This document shows, in pieces, positions 53,145 through 61,657 of a stretch of DNA of 64,000 bases (its first letter is position 1; each line of letters opens with the position of its first letter). Origin of the DNA: Mogibacterium sp. (lineage in GTDB: Bacteria > Bacillota > Clostridia > Peptostreptococcales > Anaerovoracaceae); the NCBI GenBank assembly GCA_024403035.1, contig JAKSSP010000001.1:172682-236681 (forward strand), read 5' to 3'. A model generated the notes under the pieces. The model was not told the DNA's origin and did no database searches. It saw nothing but the letters and a program-made list of their open reading frames with translations. Position numbers and translations under genes: made by a program.

Positions 53145-54665
53145 TCAGAACAGATTGTCAATAATATCTCCGGCCATCATCTTGCGTTTTGAGTCGCCGT
53201 CCTTCGCGAACTTCTCAGCCGCCTTGCCGTGTACCATGACTCCGTACATGAGGCTGGTGTCGAGAGGATTGCCCTGCGCGATGAGCGATGCGATTACTCC
53301 CGCCAGGACGTCTCCCGATCCCGCAGTAGCGAGACCCGAATTGCCTACGGTATTTATGAATAGTTTCTGTCCCCTGCCCTGATCTCTCAGCGCGATTAGC
53401 GAGACATCCGATTTCACCACCATGCTGATATCGAATTTCTCCGAGAACTTGCGTGAAAATCCTATGCGGCTCCTCGCGACGATATTGATGTCCTCGCCGC
53501 AGAGCCTTGCCATCTCGCCCAGATGCGGCGTTATGACGCACGGGCATTTTCTTTTGCGGAGCGCCTTGAGGTTGCGGGATATGAGATTGAGGGCTCCTGC
53601 GTCGAATACGGCAGGCTTACTGCCCGCGAGTATCTGCTTTACCAGGAGTCTTCCCGTCGAATCCTCCTTTAGGCCCGGGCCGATAAGGATCACGTCCACG
53701 CTGTCCCTGAAGCCTTCAAAGGCTCCCAGCACATCGTCAGGCTTATATGGCACCGCAACGGCCTCCGGTATCGATACGTTGAAGAATCCGGTGTACTTTG
53801 ACGGGCAGAAGATCTTTACAAGACCGCATCCCGCTCTGTACGCTGCCCTTGCGGCCAGCATGCCCGCTCCGAGCATGCCGTTTGAGCTGATCACCAGTCC
53901 CACTGTGCCGAAAGTGCCCTTATGTCCGCTCTCAGCCCTCGGTACCAGCGCCTGATCTATGGTGCTATCGAGGAATCTGCTGTCCAGGACCTCGAGTTTA
54001 TCTGTAACATTCTCATATCCGTCTGGCAGAAGGCCTATGTCTACGACCCTGACTTCGCCGCAGCATTCCCTGCCCGCTCCGAAGAACATACCTGTCTTAT
54101 AGCTGCCGAATGTGACTGTCAGGTCTGCCCTTATGGCCTCGCCCATGATGAGCCCGCTTGAAGCGTTGAGCCCGGACGGGATGTCCACAGCTACTTTGAA
54201 GCCCGACTTTGAGTTGATGTACTTTACCAGCCTGATATCGTCATCACTCAGTGCCTTATTGAGGCCTATGCCGTAGATGCCGTCGATTATGCAGTCATAC
54301 TTCGCGTTCAGGATATTGCGCTCTATGCCCCTGAGTCCGGATATCCTCACGTCTCTGTGGGCGTTGACGAGTATGTTCATCTGACGCTTGAACTCGTTGC
54401 CGGCCTTTTCCATGTTGCCCGCGAAATATACGCTGATGCCTTCATATCCCATCTGGGCAAGCCATCTGGCCGCGGCAGCAGCGTCTCCGCCGTTATTGCC
54501 GTGTCCCGCAAGCACGAGGATCTTTGCGGACTTGTCCGGTATCCTCTCAGCTACAGCATCGGCGACTCCCCTCGCGGCGTTCTCCATGAGAACGACTCCC
54601 GGAAGACCGGCGCGCGAGGCGAACTCGTCCATGTATTTCATTCCTTTTGCCGTAAGTGCGTACAT
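53145..54665 (-). CDS. nnrDE: Bifunctional NAD(P)HX epimerase/dehydratase
   Basis: Repairs hydrated NADH and NADPH. The N-terminal YjeF_N domain (epimerase) has MENAARGVADAV and VLAGHGNNGGDAAAAARWL; the C-terminal ribokinase-like domain (ADP-dependent dehydratase) has SGHKGTFGTVGLVISS, VITPHLGEMARLCG and ATAGSGDVLAGVIASL. 506 residues from the ATG, which has GAGG nine bases upstream; a TTG two codons earlier is less likely. Six bases downstream of the PyrK-like gene, so redox-cofactor functions are grouped. Confidence 0.95.
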   Translation of the reverse strand: MYALTAKGMKYMDEFASRAGLPGVVLMENAARGVADAVAERIPDKSAKILVLAGHGNNGGDAAAAARWLAQMGYEGISVYFAGNMEKAGNEFKRQMNILVNAHRDVRISGLRGIERNILNAKYDCIIDGIYGIGLNKALSDDDIRLVKYINSKSGFKVAVDIPSGLNASSGLIMGEAIRADLTVTFGSYKTGMFFGAGRECCGEVRVVDIGLLPDGYENVTDKLEVLDSRFLDSTIDQALVPRAESGHKGTFGTVGLVISSNGMLGAGMLAARAAYRAGCGLVKIFCPSKYTGFFNVSIPEAVAVPYKPDDVLGAFEGFRDSVDVILIGPGLKEDSTGRLLVKQILAGSKPAVFDAGALNLISRNLKALRKRKCPCVITPHLGEMARLCGEDINIVARSRIGFSRKFSEKFDISMVVKSDVSLIALRDQGRGQKLFINTVGNSGLATAGSGDVLAGVIASLIAQGNPLDTSLMYGVMVHGKAAEKFAKDGDSKRKMMAGDIIDNLF

Positions 54666-54671
54666 TCGCAA

Positions 54672-55418
54672 TTACCTCTCTTTATGTTTTCTTGCTTCCA
54701 GAGCATCCCATATGATGATGTTCTTGTCGAATACAGGCCCGTCATCGCTTGCATTGAGCCTTCCCTTTGTTGTCTCTACGAAACAGTCTTCATAATCGGC
54801 CGACTCGGCAAGGACCGTGCTGCTGAGGCTGAACTGTCCGGCATCCGCCTTGTCCGTGAGGGATCTCAGCAGATCCAGAGAACCGCCCGCACAGATATAC
54901 GAGGCGTGCCTTACAGCATCCGAAGCGCGTCCTTCCCTGCCGTTGCTGCCGTCCAGAGTCAGGACTTCTATCTCGTTGACCAGATTCCTGAACGATTCGA
55001 GCATGTAGATATCCTTTTTGCTCGGATAGCTCAGTATCAGTCTGCAGTCCGTACCGCGCATCAAAAGACTGCGGGCCAGTCCCAGCATTTCCGGGATCCC
55101 AAGGTCATCCGCGACCAGCACCACCTCGCCCGGCATGGCGTCGAGATCGAAGCCGTTGCCAAGGCCGGTCGTTATCAGGGCTTCTTCACCGGGTCTCATG
55201 GAGGCGAGCCTTCTGCTCTCCTCATCCTCTACCGGAAAAACGATAGTGAATCTGTTGCTGTCGAAATCACATACCTGATAGGGTCTGCGGATCCCTCCCG
55301 CCTCTATCATAGCATACTGACCGGGAAGGCTGAAGTCGCACTCCCCCATGTCGAATGTCATCTTGTGTATGTTGCGAACAAGATTGTCGTTCTGTACGAT
55401 CTTGCCTGTTTTTTTCAT
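54672..55418 (-). CDS. PyrK-like flavoprotein without iron-sulfur cysteines
   Basis: 248 residues with the layout of dihydroorotate dehydrogenase electron-transfer subunits: a beta-barrel FAD domain (LPGQYAMIEAG, RRPYQVCDFD), an NAD-type domain (TTGLGNGFDL, VVLVADDLGIPEMLGLA) and the C-terminal tail ending DDGPVFDKNIIIWDAL. In true PyrK four cysteines hold a [2Fe-2S] cluster before DGPVFD; here that stretch (residues 204-226) reads AESADYEDCF...NASDDGPVFD with one Cys, so the cluster is very probably lost. No pyrD is adjacent. I infer a flavin-dependent oxidoreductase or regulator derived from PyrK; the partner is unknown. Confidence 0.75.
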   Translation of the reverse strand: MKKTGKIVQNDNLVRNIHKMTFDMGECDFSLPGQYAMIEAGGIRRPYQVCDFDSNRFTIVFPVEDEESRRLASMRPGEEALITTGLGNGFDLDAMPGEVVLVADDLGIPEMLGLARSLLMRGTDCRLILSYPSKKDIYMLESFRNLVNEIEVLTLDGSNGREGRASDAVRHASYICAGGSLDLLRSLTDKADAGQFSLSSTVLAESADYEDCFVETTKGRLNASDDGPVFDKNIIIWDALEARKHKER

Positions 55419-55433
55419 TATCTGTCTGTACCT

Positions 55434-56378
55434 TTATTCTTCAGAGGCCTTCTTCATTGCCTCGATTATCTCTGCCTTGGTGGCCTTGCTGCTGACCTTG
55501 ACGCCCGCTTCCTTTGCTGCCGCGAGAAGTTCGTCCTTCTTCATGGACATGCTCACAGCCGGCTTCTTAACTTCTTCCTTGGCTTCTTCCTTGACTTTCT
55601 CCGCTATCTCTTCTACGACAGCCGCCGCTTCAGGGATGGTGATCGTCTCGATCTCCGGCTCTTCCTTTTTCGGTTCCTCTTTCTCAGGCTCTGCTGCCTT
55701 TACGGCTGCTGCGGCAGCCGGAGTTTCCGGATCTTTGACCTCTGTTTCTGCTTTTTCTGCAGGTTTTTCCGGCGCAGGTGCAGGCTCTTCCTTAGGCGCG
55801 GCCGCCCTCTCTGCCTTATATGCCATTTCCTCTGTGCGCTCAAGTTTCTTTTTGAGATTCATCTTCTCGGATTCCTTGAGATCCACCACATAGCTGTCGA
55901 GGATCTTGTCATGCCATCCTCTGTTCTTTTCATCTACGAGGATCCAGATGAATCCGAGCATCAGAACACCGGATGCCTGCTTTACAAGGATCTCCCTGAA
56001 CATCATCTTCCAGAACGTGAATGGCTTTCCGTTTGTGCTGGATACCACCTGCAGCCCCAGTATGGCCTTGCCGATGGACTTTCCCTTTGAGTAGAACACG
56101 AATTCGACAACGACATAAGCAATGAGAAGCAGCGATATGAATACTATAACTGCCGCCGATACTCCGCTGAGCCTGCTGCCGTAATTATATCCGAAATCAT
56201 AGCCGTAACCGTATCCATAGCCATATCCGAAGTCGTTGTATGGCGGATACTTAAGGCCGTTCGCGGCCATAACGCCGATGAAAACCAGATAGGCTACAAA
56301 AGGTATCACAAAGTCTATAACGCCTGCGCCGAGACGCTTGCTTCTTGACGCTAGCTTCATTACTTTCTTATCACTCAT
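55434..56378 (-). CDS. RDD-family membrane protein with Gly-Tyr loop and C-terminal SAP/HeH-like motif
   Basis: 314 residues. The RDD domain has three membrane segments: RLGAGVIDFVIPFVAYLVFIG; a second after an outside loop made of repeated Gly-Tyr pairs (about residues 50-65); and a third in MLGFIWILVDEKNRGWHDKI, the family end. Then comes a long Ala/Glu/Lys/Pro-rich low-complexity linker, and the final 40 residues (MKKDELLAAAKEAGVKV then ATKAEIIEAMKKA) form a helix-extended-helix/SAP-like motif. Function unknown. The ATG with GGAG nine bases upstream is chosen over TTG five codons before. First gene ahead of the PyrK-like gene and nnrDE. Confidence 0.8.
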   Translation of the reverse strand: MSDKKVMKLASRSKRLGAGVIDFVIPFVAYLVFIGVMAANGLKYPPYNDFGYGYGYGYGYDFGYNYGSRLSGVSAAVIVFISLLLIAYVVVEFVFYSKGKSIGKAILGLQVVSSTNGKPFTFWKMMFREILVKQASGVLMLGFIWILVDEKNRGWHDKILDSYVVDLKESEKMNLKKKLERTEEMAYKAERAAAPKEEPAPAPEKPAEKAETEVKDPETPAAAAAVKAAEPEKEEPKKEEPEIETITIPEAAAVVEEIAEKVKEEAKEEVKKPAVSMSMKKDELLAAAKEAGVKVSSKATKAEIIEAMKKASEE

Positions 56379-56439
56379 TTTGCATTTCTCCAAAAAGTCA
56401 AATAGTATGCGGCCCTGCCTCCGGGCAAAGCCTCATACC

Positions 56440-56445
56440 ATTATA
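56440..56445 (-). promoter_or_regulatory. -10 box before the RDD gene
   Basis: Minus-strand TATAAT in the 112-base gap after nifU. No convincing -35 box at 17 bases. Confidence 0.45.
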
Positions 56446-56490
56446 CACGACAATTGTAAACTTTGTTATCGATTTGATGAATTTTGGCCA

Positions 56491-56910
56491 TCAATCTTCA
56501 TGCGGTTCGAATCCCACCAGACTCTCAGGCATTTCCCTTCCGCTGCGGGTATAGTAGTCCACGAGAGCTGCCTTGATAGCGTCCTCAGCGAGTACCGAAC
56601 AGTGGATCTTCCTTGCCGGGAGTCCGTCAAGCGCTTCCACTACAGCCTTGTTTGTGAGATCGAGAGCCTCATCAAGAGTCTTTCCCTTGATGAGTTCTGT
56701 AGCCATAGAGCTTGTCGCGATGGCGCTTCCGCATCCGAAAGTCTTGAACTTGACATCGGCGATCCTGTCATCCTCGATCTTGAGGTACATCTTCATGATA
56801 TCTCCGCAGAGAGGGTTTCCGACTTCGCCTACTCCGTCAGCGTCCTCAATAACGCCTACGTTGCGCGGATGTTCAAAATGATCCATTACTTTATCTGAAT
56901 ACAGTGACAT
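56491..56910 (-). CDS. nifU: Iron-sulfur cluster scaffold, NifU/IscU type
   Basis: 139 residues. Cysteines in GNPLCGD, FKTFGCGSAIATSS and IHCSVLAEDAIKAAL are the three scaffold ligands; the Asp in GNPLCGDIMKMYLK is kept. Receives sulfur from the desulfurase gene directly upstream. It lacks the C-terminal domains of long NifU proteins, the usual clostridial form. Third gene of iscR-nifS-nifU. Confidence 0.95.
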   Translation of the reverse strand: MSLYSDKVMDHFEHPRNVGVIEDADGVGEVGNPLCGDIMKMYLKIEDDRIADVKFKTFGCGSAIATSSMATELIKGKTLDEALDLTNKAVVEALDGLPARKIHCSVLAEDAIKAALVDYYTRSGREMPESLVGFEPHED

Positions 56911-56950
56911 TTTTATCTCCTTTCATATATATGTAAATTTTCCTTTACAT

Positions 56951-58159
56951 CTATGCATTCCAGTACTCGGGGATGCAGTGTTCTCTCTTGCCCGTCAGCA
57001 GCTCTTCCCAGTAAGGTGACAGGTTTCTGTAAAAAGCTACGACTTCATGCACCTTCTCGATTATGTAGTCGATCTGCTCTTCCGTGTTTTCAATGTCCAG
57101 GCTGAACCTGAGAGATCCGTGAGCTGCCTCTACAGGAACTCCCATGCCAAGCAGCACGTGCGACGGATCGAGGGATTCGCTTGTGCAGGCGCTTCCGGAT
57201 GAGCACTCGATGCCGTACATGTCGAGGTGCAGCAGCAGGCTCTCGCCCTCTACTCCCTCGAACGACCAGTTGACGTTTCCCGGAAGTCTCTTTACAGGAT
57301 CGCCGTTGAGCTGCGAATAAGGGATGTCCTTCAGACCTTCGATGAGTCTGTCTCTCAGGGTCCTTACCTTGGTCATGTTTGCTTCCATGTTCTCCGTGCC
57401 CTCTCTGAGAGCGTATGCCGTCGCGGATATGCCCGGAACGTTTACCGTACCCGCGCGCTTTCCTCTTTCCTGGGCTCCGCCTTCAATGACATTGACCAGT
57501 CTGATGCCGTTTCTTGCATAGAAGATTCCTACGCCCTTAGGTCCGTGGAACTTGTGTCCCGACATCGACAGCATGTCGATATTCATGGCCTGAACGTCGA
57601 TAGGCAGATGCGCCGCCGCCTGAACGGCGTCCGTGTGGAAGAGCACTCCCTTTGACTTGCAGAGCGCTCCGATCTCCGGGATAGGCTGTATGGCGCCCAT
57701 CTCGTTGTTGGCGAACATGACACTTACAAGCGCGGTGTCCTCTCTGATCGCGTTCTCAATGTCTTTTACGTCCACGATGCCGTTTGCCTGAGGAGCTATG
57801 TATGTGACCTCAAAGCCCTCTTTCTCCAGCTTTTTCATGGTGTGTAGAATAGCGTGGTGTTCTATGTTGAGCGTTATGAGATGCTTCTTGCCCTTAGGAG
57901 CAAGCCCTCTTGCCGCGGACAGCAGGGCCTGGTTGTCGGACTCTGAGCCGCCGCCTGTGAAATACACCTCATTAGGTTTCGCTGCGTTTATGCACTTCGC
58001 GACTATCTCTCTTGCTTCATCCAGAACCTCCTGCGTGCGCTGACCGTCACTGTGAAGGCTGTTAGGATTGCCGTTGAACTCATCAAGACACTGGATGAGT
58101 CTGTCTCTTGCCGTCTTGCTGAGATATGTGGTCGCGGCGTTATCAGCATATACTTTCAT
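56951..58159 (-). CDS. nifS: Cysteine desulfurase for iron-sulfur assembly
   Basis: 402 residues, PLP-dependent. KVYADNAATTYLSKTARD at the start; HTDAVQAAAHLPIDVQ and [18 protein letters not shown] with the PLP Lys; SSGSACTSESLDPSHVLLGMG with the catalytic Cys loop. It differs clearly from the thiI-linked paralogue at about 16 kb. GGAGG precedes the ATG. The C-terminal WEELLTGKREHCIPEYW is the NifS-type end in clostridia. Confidence 0.96.
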   Translation of the reverse strand: MKVYADNAATTYLSKTARDRLIQCLDEFNGNPNSLHSDGQRTQEVLDEAREIVAKCINAAKPNEVYFTGGGSESDNQALLSAARGLAPKGKKHLITLNIEHHAILHTMKKLEKEGFEVTYIAPQANGIVDVKDIENAIREDTALVSVMFANNEMGAIQPIPEIGALCKSKGVLFHTDAVQAAAHLPIDVQAMNIDMLSMSGHKFHGPKGVGIFYARNGIRLVNVIEGGAQERGKRAGTVNVPGISATAYALREGTENMEANMTKVRTLRDRLIEGLKDIPYSQLNGDPVKRLPGNVNWSFEGVEGESLLLHLDMYGIECSSGSACTSESLDPSHVLLGMGVPVEAAHGSLRFSLDIENTEEQIDYIIEKVHEVVAFYRNLSPYWEELLTGKREHCIPEYWNA

Positions 58160-58191
58160 CGATGATCCTCCTGAATCGTTTTACATTTGTT

Positions 58192-58656
58192 TTATTCGGC
58201 TTTCTCTTCCGGCGCGCAGCTCTCGCAGTAGTCACCCAGCATCTTCTTGCGGTTGCCGGTGATTATGTCCTCAAGCGTTATAGCCGAGAGATAGCCTTCA
58301 ATGGCCTTATCGAGCCCTGCCCAGAGCGGGAGCGTGCTGCATGTCGCAGCTTTCTCGCACTGCACGCCCTCCTGCATGATGCAGTTGACCGGAGCCAGGG
58401 TGCCCTCTGTAAGCAGAAGGATCTCGCTTATGTTGTAGTCTTTAGGCTCGCGCGCAAGTTTATAGCCTCCATTCTTTCCCCTGAGACTCATAAGCATACC
58501 TCCCTTGTTGAGGATGGATATGATGCTCTCGAGATATTTCATGGACAGCTTTTCTCTCTCGGCGATGTCGGAAAGTGAAACATATCCGTCGCCTTCATTG
58601 CGTGCCAGATCAACCATTACAGTCAGAGCATATCTGCCCTTGGTCGATACCATCAT
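58192..58656 (-). CDS. iscR: Rrf2-family iron-sulfur regulator IscR
   Basis: 154 residues with an Rrf2 winged helix (MVSTKGRYALTVMVDLARNEG; LSDIAEREKLSMKYLESIISILNKGGML). Three cysteines in NCIMQEGVQCEKAATCSTLPLW form the likely [2Fe-2S] site, as in IscR. First gene of the cluster operon and probably its repressor through the palindrome in its promoter. Either of two adjacent ATG codons may start it. Confidence 0.93.
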   Translation of the reverse strand: MMVSTKGRYALTVMVDLARNEGDGYVSLSDIAEREKLSMKYLESIISILNKGGMLMSLRGKNGGYKLAREPKDYNISEILLLTEGTLAPVNCIMQEGVQCEKAATCSTLPLWAGLDKAIEGYLSAITLEDIITGNRKKMLGDYCESCAPEEKAE

Positions 58657-58708
58657 GTCTGAGAACTCCTTTCTTGCCTGCCGAATAAGACCGTTTCTGG
58701 CCTAATAA

Positions 58709-58737
58709 ATCCTACTCTGTTAGTAGGAATATGTCAA
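58709..58737 (-). promoter_or_regulatory. Promoter of iscR-nifS-nifU
   Basis: Minus-strand TTGACA, 17 bases, TAGGAT. The spacer and -10 box overlap the palindromic operator. Confidence 0.8.
58710..58728. promoter_or_regulatory. IscR-type operator
   Basis: TCCTACT, five bases, AGTAGGA: a perfect 7-bp dyad inside the iscR promoter, suited to a dimeric Rrf2 regulator. Confidence 0.7.
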
Positions 58738-58784
58738 CACTATTTTTTGAAGCGTTGTTTCCTCTGTTTTACCCTTAAATTACG

Positions 58785-58814
58785 TTGTTTTTTGACATTG
58801 CTGTACCCTATAAT
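58785..58814 (+). promoter_or_regulatory. Promoter of the Na/phosphate symporter gene
   Basis: TATAAT preceded by TTGTTT at 18 bases. A TTGACA lies closer but only 11 bases away, too near to serve as -35 box. Confidence 0.6.
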
Positions 58815-58869
58815 ACATTTGGTGAAAAATTGGGACTATAACCATTAAATCTAAACTATCGGAGGTTAT

Positions 58870-60693
58870 ATGGCTGTTTTTTATAACATAATCGCTTTCC
58901 TGGGCGGACTGTCGATGTTCCTCTACGGAATGAGGGTCATGGGTGACGGTCTCAAGAGTTCTTCAGGCGGAGCCATGAAGAACGCTCTTGCCAAAGTGAC
59001 CAACAAGCCGGTCATGGGCTTCATCCTGGGAATGCTGGTCGCATGCATCATCCAGAGTTCCACCGCCACAATAGTCATCACTGTCGGTCTCGTAGGAGCG
59101 GGTTTCCTTACTTTCCACCAGTCGGTCGGTATAGTTCTCGGAGCCAACGTAGGTACCGCTATCACGGCGCAGATCATCAGGCTCATGGACGTCAGTTCCG
59201 GCATGGAGAGCCCTCTGTACTTCTTCAAGGCTGACAACCTGGCCCCTCTCGCCCTTACGCTCGGCATAGTCTTCATCATGTTCCTCAAAAAAGGAAGCTT
59301 TAAGACAGCCGGCAACGTAGCCTGCGGATTCGGAATACTCTTCATGGGTCTTATCTACATGAGCGAAGTGGTATCGGGCTTCGGAGAATCCCTCAGCTAT
59401 CTGCTTACAGCCTTCTCAAACAACTACGCGCTCGGCTTCCTCGCCGGTATCCTGGTAACGGGAGTCGTACAGAGTTCATCCGCAGTCGTTGGTATCATAC
59501 AGTCGATAGCAAGCTCTGTAGGCGTGACCTTCGCCGCGGTGTTTGCAGTCATCATCGGTGTCAACATCGGAGACTGCCTCACTACTTACCTTGTGAGCCG
59601 CATAGGCGCCAAGCCTGTTCAGAGACGCACGGCAATGGTACATGTCATATACAATGTATTCGCTGCCATCCTCTGCTTCCTGCTCGTTTTCATCGGACGA
59701 AGCACCGGCATACTCAGCGATACTTTCTGGAACGCGACACAAAACTCCGGCGGAGTAGCCAACATACACGGATTCTTCAGACTTGTCCCGGCTGTCGTGC
59801 TTCTGCCGCTTACAAAAGTGTTTGAGAATATAGCAATAAAGATCATCCCTGATGAGCCTGTGGAAGAAGAAGACAAGAACGCGATCGCGGCTCTCGACGC
59901 CCTCGATGAAAGGCTCTTCACCTCCCCTGCTCTTGCCCTCGATCAGGCCAAGAGAGTCGTAGAGGAGATGAGCGATATAGCAGCACACAACTTCGACGCG
60001 GCAGTACAGCAGATATACAAGTATGACTCCAAGCGTGACGCCAGGATCGAGACACGCGAAGACCTGCTCGACAGCATGACGGACGCTACCAACAAGTATC
60101 TCGTTTCGCTTTCGTCCAACATACACAGTGCCGCTGAAACACGCGCTCAGAACCGCATCATCAAGATCATGATCTGCTACGAGCGTATCGGTGACCTGGC
60201 CGTGAACATAGCGAACGTCGTGGAAAGCCTCCGTGCTGAAGGCAAGGAATTCTCCGATACGGCAATGGCCGAGCTCCGGGTGGCGTTCGATGCCATCTAC
60301 GAGATAATGGATAAGACGCAGCGCGCTTTCAAGGCCGACGATTCGGAACTTGCCGCAAAGGTAGAGCCTCTGGAGGAAGTTATAGACGACATGGTAGAAG
60401 AGCTGAACGCAAGGCATGTCTTCAGGATGGTCAATCAGGTCTGCGATCCTATCAAGGGCATCCACTTCCAGTCGGTGCTCACAAACATAGAGCATATCTC
60501 GGACAAATGCAGCGACATCGCGGTCTATGTCATGGAGAGCGACAATACGGAGATCTTCGGTAAGGAGCACTCGTACGTGCACGACATGCACCACTCAAAC
60601 AACAAAGACTACACCCGCCGCTACGACAAAGAGCATGGCAAATACTTCAAGGCTCTCAACGAGATACCTCAGTCGACAGAGCCTATTGAATAA
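58870..60693 (+). CDS. Na+/phosphate cotransporter family protein with PhoU-like tail
   Basis: 607 residues. Two inverted copies of the PNaS repeat are present: GFILGMLVACIIQSSTATIVITVGLVGAG and LGFLAGILVTGVVQSSSAVVGIIQSIASSVG, each with the QSS motif that binds Na+/phosphate. After eight or so membrane segments comes a helical PhoU-like region (about residues 340-560) with ERIGDLAVNIANVVE and EHISDKCSDIAVYVME. Related to YjbB/NptA; likely phosphate uptake or efflux with a regulatory tail. GGAGG precedes the ATG. Single gene with its own terminator. Confidence 0.93.
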   Translation: MAVFYNIIAFLGGLSMFLYGMRVMGDGLKSSSGGAMKNALAKVTNKPVMGFILGMLVACIIQSSTATIVITVGLVGAGFLTFHQSVGIVLGANVGTAITAQIIRLMDVSSGMESPLYFFKADNLAPLALTLGIVFIMFLKKGSFKTAGNVACGFGILFMGLIYMSEVVSGFGESLSYLLTAFSNNYALGFLAGILVTGVVQSSSAVVGIIQSIASSVGVTFAAVFAVIIGVNIGDCLTTYLVSRIGAKPVQRRTAMVHVIYNVFAAILCFLLVFIGRSTGILSDTFWNATQNSGGVANIHGFFRLVPAVVLLPLTKVFENIAIKIIPDEPVEEEDKNAIAALDALDERLFTSPALALDQAKRVVEEMSDIAAHNFDAAVQQIYKYDSKRDARIETREDLLDSMTDATNKYLVSLSSNIHSAAETRAQNRIIKIMICYERIGDLAVNIANVVESLRAEGKEFSDTAMAELRVAFDAIYEIMDKTQRAFKADDSELAAKVEPLEEVIDDMVEELNARHVFRMVNQVCDPIKGIHFQSVLTNIEHISDKCSDIAVYVMESDNTEIFGKEHSYVHDMHHSNNKDYTRRYDKEHGKYFKALNEIPQSTEPIE

Positions 60694-60700
60694 GCAAATA

Positions 60701-60732
60701 AAAAACTCCTTCGCGTCCGCGAAGGAGTTTTT
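60701..60732. terminator. Bidirectional terminator
   Basis: AAAAACTCCTTCGC and its exact complement form a 14-bp stem with a GTCC loop, T-runs on both sides. Serves the symporter gene and the convergent YitT gene. Confidence 0.92.
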
Positions 60733-60745
60733 GCTTGCCATATTT

Positions 60746-61657
60746 TTATTCGGTGAATCGCTTTTCGAACCTGCCGTATATCTTTGTCCCCTCATTTACC
60801 ATCACGAAGGCGTCAGGGTCGATCTTCTTTACTATCTCTATGAGTCTCGGCAGTTCATACTTGGTGACCATGGTCATCAGGATGTATGTGTCTTCATCCG
60901 TATAGCCTCCTGCTCCGTTCCAGTATGTGAGTCCGCGCTTTACCTCGTTTATGACCTTATTTGTTATGCCCTCTTTCTTTGTGAATATCATGACCTGTAC
61001 GTTTATATTCTGCGTATGCTGATAATCCAGCGCAAGACCGTTGATCACAGCAAAGATCATGGAATATACGACCGTCTGGATGTCGAATAGGAAGAAGCAT
61101 ACTCCGTAAACCAAGGTATTGATCGCTATGGAGATCTTGCCTACGCTGAAATTCGGATGAGTTTTTGACATTGCTACTCCGATGATGTCCTGCCCTCCGC
61201 CGGAGGTTCCGCCTTTGAGAACGAGCCCGGCGCCCGTACCGGATATGATGCCTCCTACAAGTACTGCCGTCAGATAATCATCAAACAGCGGAGTTTTGGC
61301 TACAGGCACCAGAGACATGCACGCGGAAGCAATGCCTATCGAGACTGCCGTGGTTATGCAGAACTCTTTGCCGAGCGATTTATATGCCAGATAAAAGAGA
61401 GGCATATTGACTATCCAGTATATGATGCCCAGATAGCTTATGCCCGCCGGCTCAGGTATATTCAGAACGTCAACGATAAGCATGCGGAGGAGCATGGAAA
61501 TGCCCGTGAAGCCGCTGCTGTAGAGGTTCATCGGCGTGATTATCCTGTTGATTCCGATCGCGAAAAGAAGGTTTCCCCCGATAACGAGAGCAACCCTGTA
61601 AAGCATGTGCTTTTTCTTTTCCGGAGTGTCGAGCCTTTCAGCCCATTTCTGCCTCAT
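60746..61657 (-). CDS. YitT family membrane protein
   Basis: 303 residues with five or six membrane segments (LYRVALVIGGNLLFAIGINRIITPMNLYSSGFTGI; GGIISGTGAGLVLKGGTSGGGQDIIG) and a C-terminal soluble DUF2179 domain (VMIFTKKEGITNKVINEV...GAGGYTDEDTYILMTMV). The last residues resemble a PII-like fold. Transport substrate unknown. The ATG overlapping the PotD-like stop (ATGA) is preferred to a TTG seven codons upstream. Confidence 0.9.
   Translation of the reverse strand: MRQKWAERLDTPEKKKHMLYRVALVIGGNLLFAIGINRIITPMNLYSSGFTGISMLLRMLIVDVLNIPEPAGISYLGIIYWIVNMPLFYLAYKSLGKEFCITTAVSIGIASACMSLVPVAKTPLFDDYLTAVLVGGIISGTGAGLVLKGGTSGGGQDIIGVAMSKTHPNFSVGKISIAINTLVYGVCFFLFDIQTVVYSMIFAVINGLALDYQHTQNINVQVMIFTKKEGITNKVINEVKRGLTYWNGAGGYTDEDTYILMTMVTKYELPRLIEIVKKIDPDAFVMVNEGTKIYGRFEKRFTE

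Noticed and set aside
54357-56090. Long open frame (577 codons) on the plus strand
   Set aside because: It lies opposite nnrDE, the PyrK-like gene and the RDD gene, all of which show strong family motifs; its translation is low-complexity and looks like no protein family.
56180-56230. Short tandem repeat within the RDD gene, considered as a CRISPR fragment
   Set aside because: The units are 6 bases long and code for Gly-Tyr pairs in frame; there are no spacers and no cas genes.
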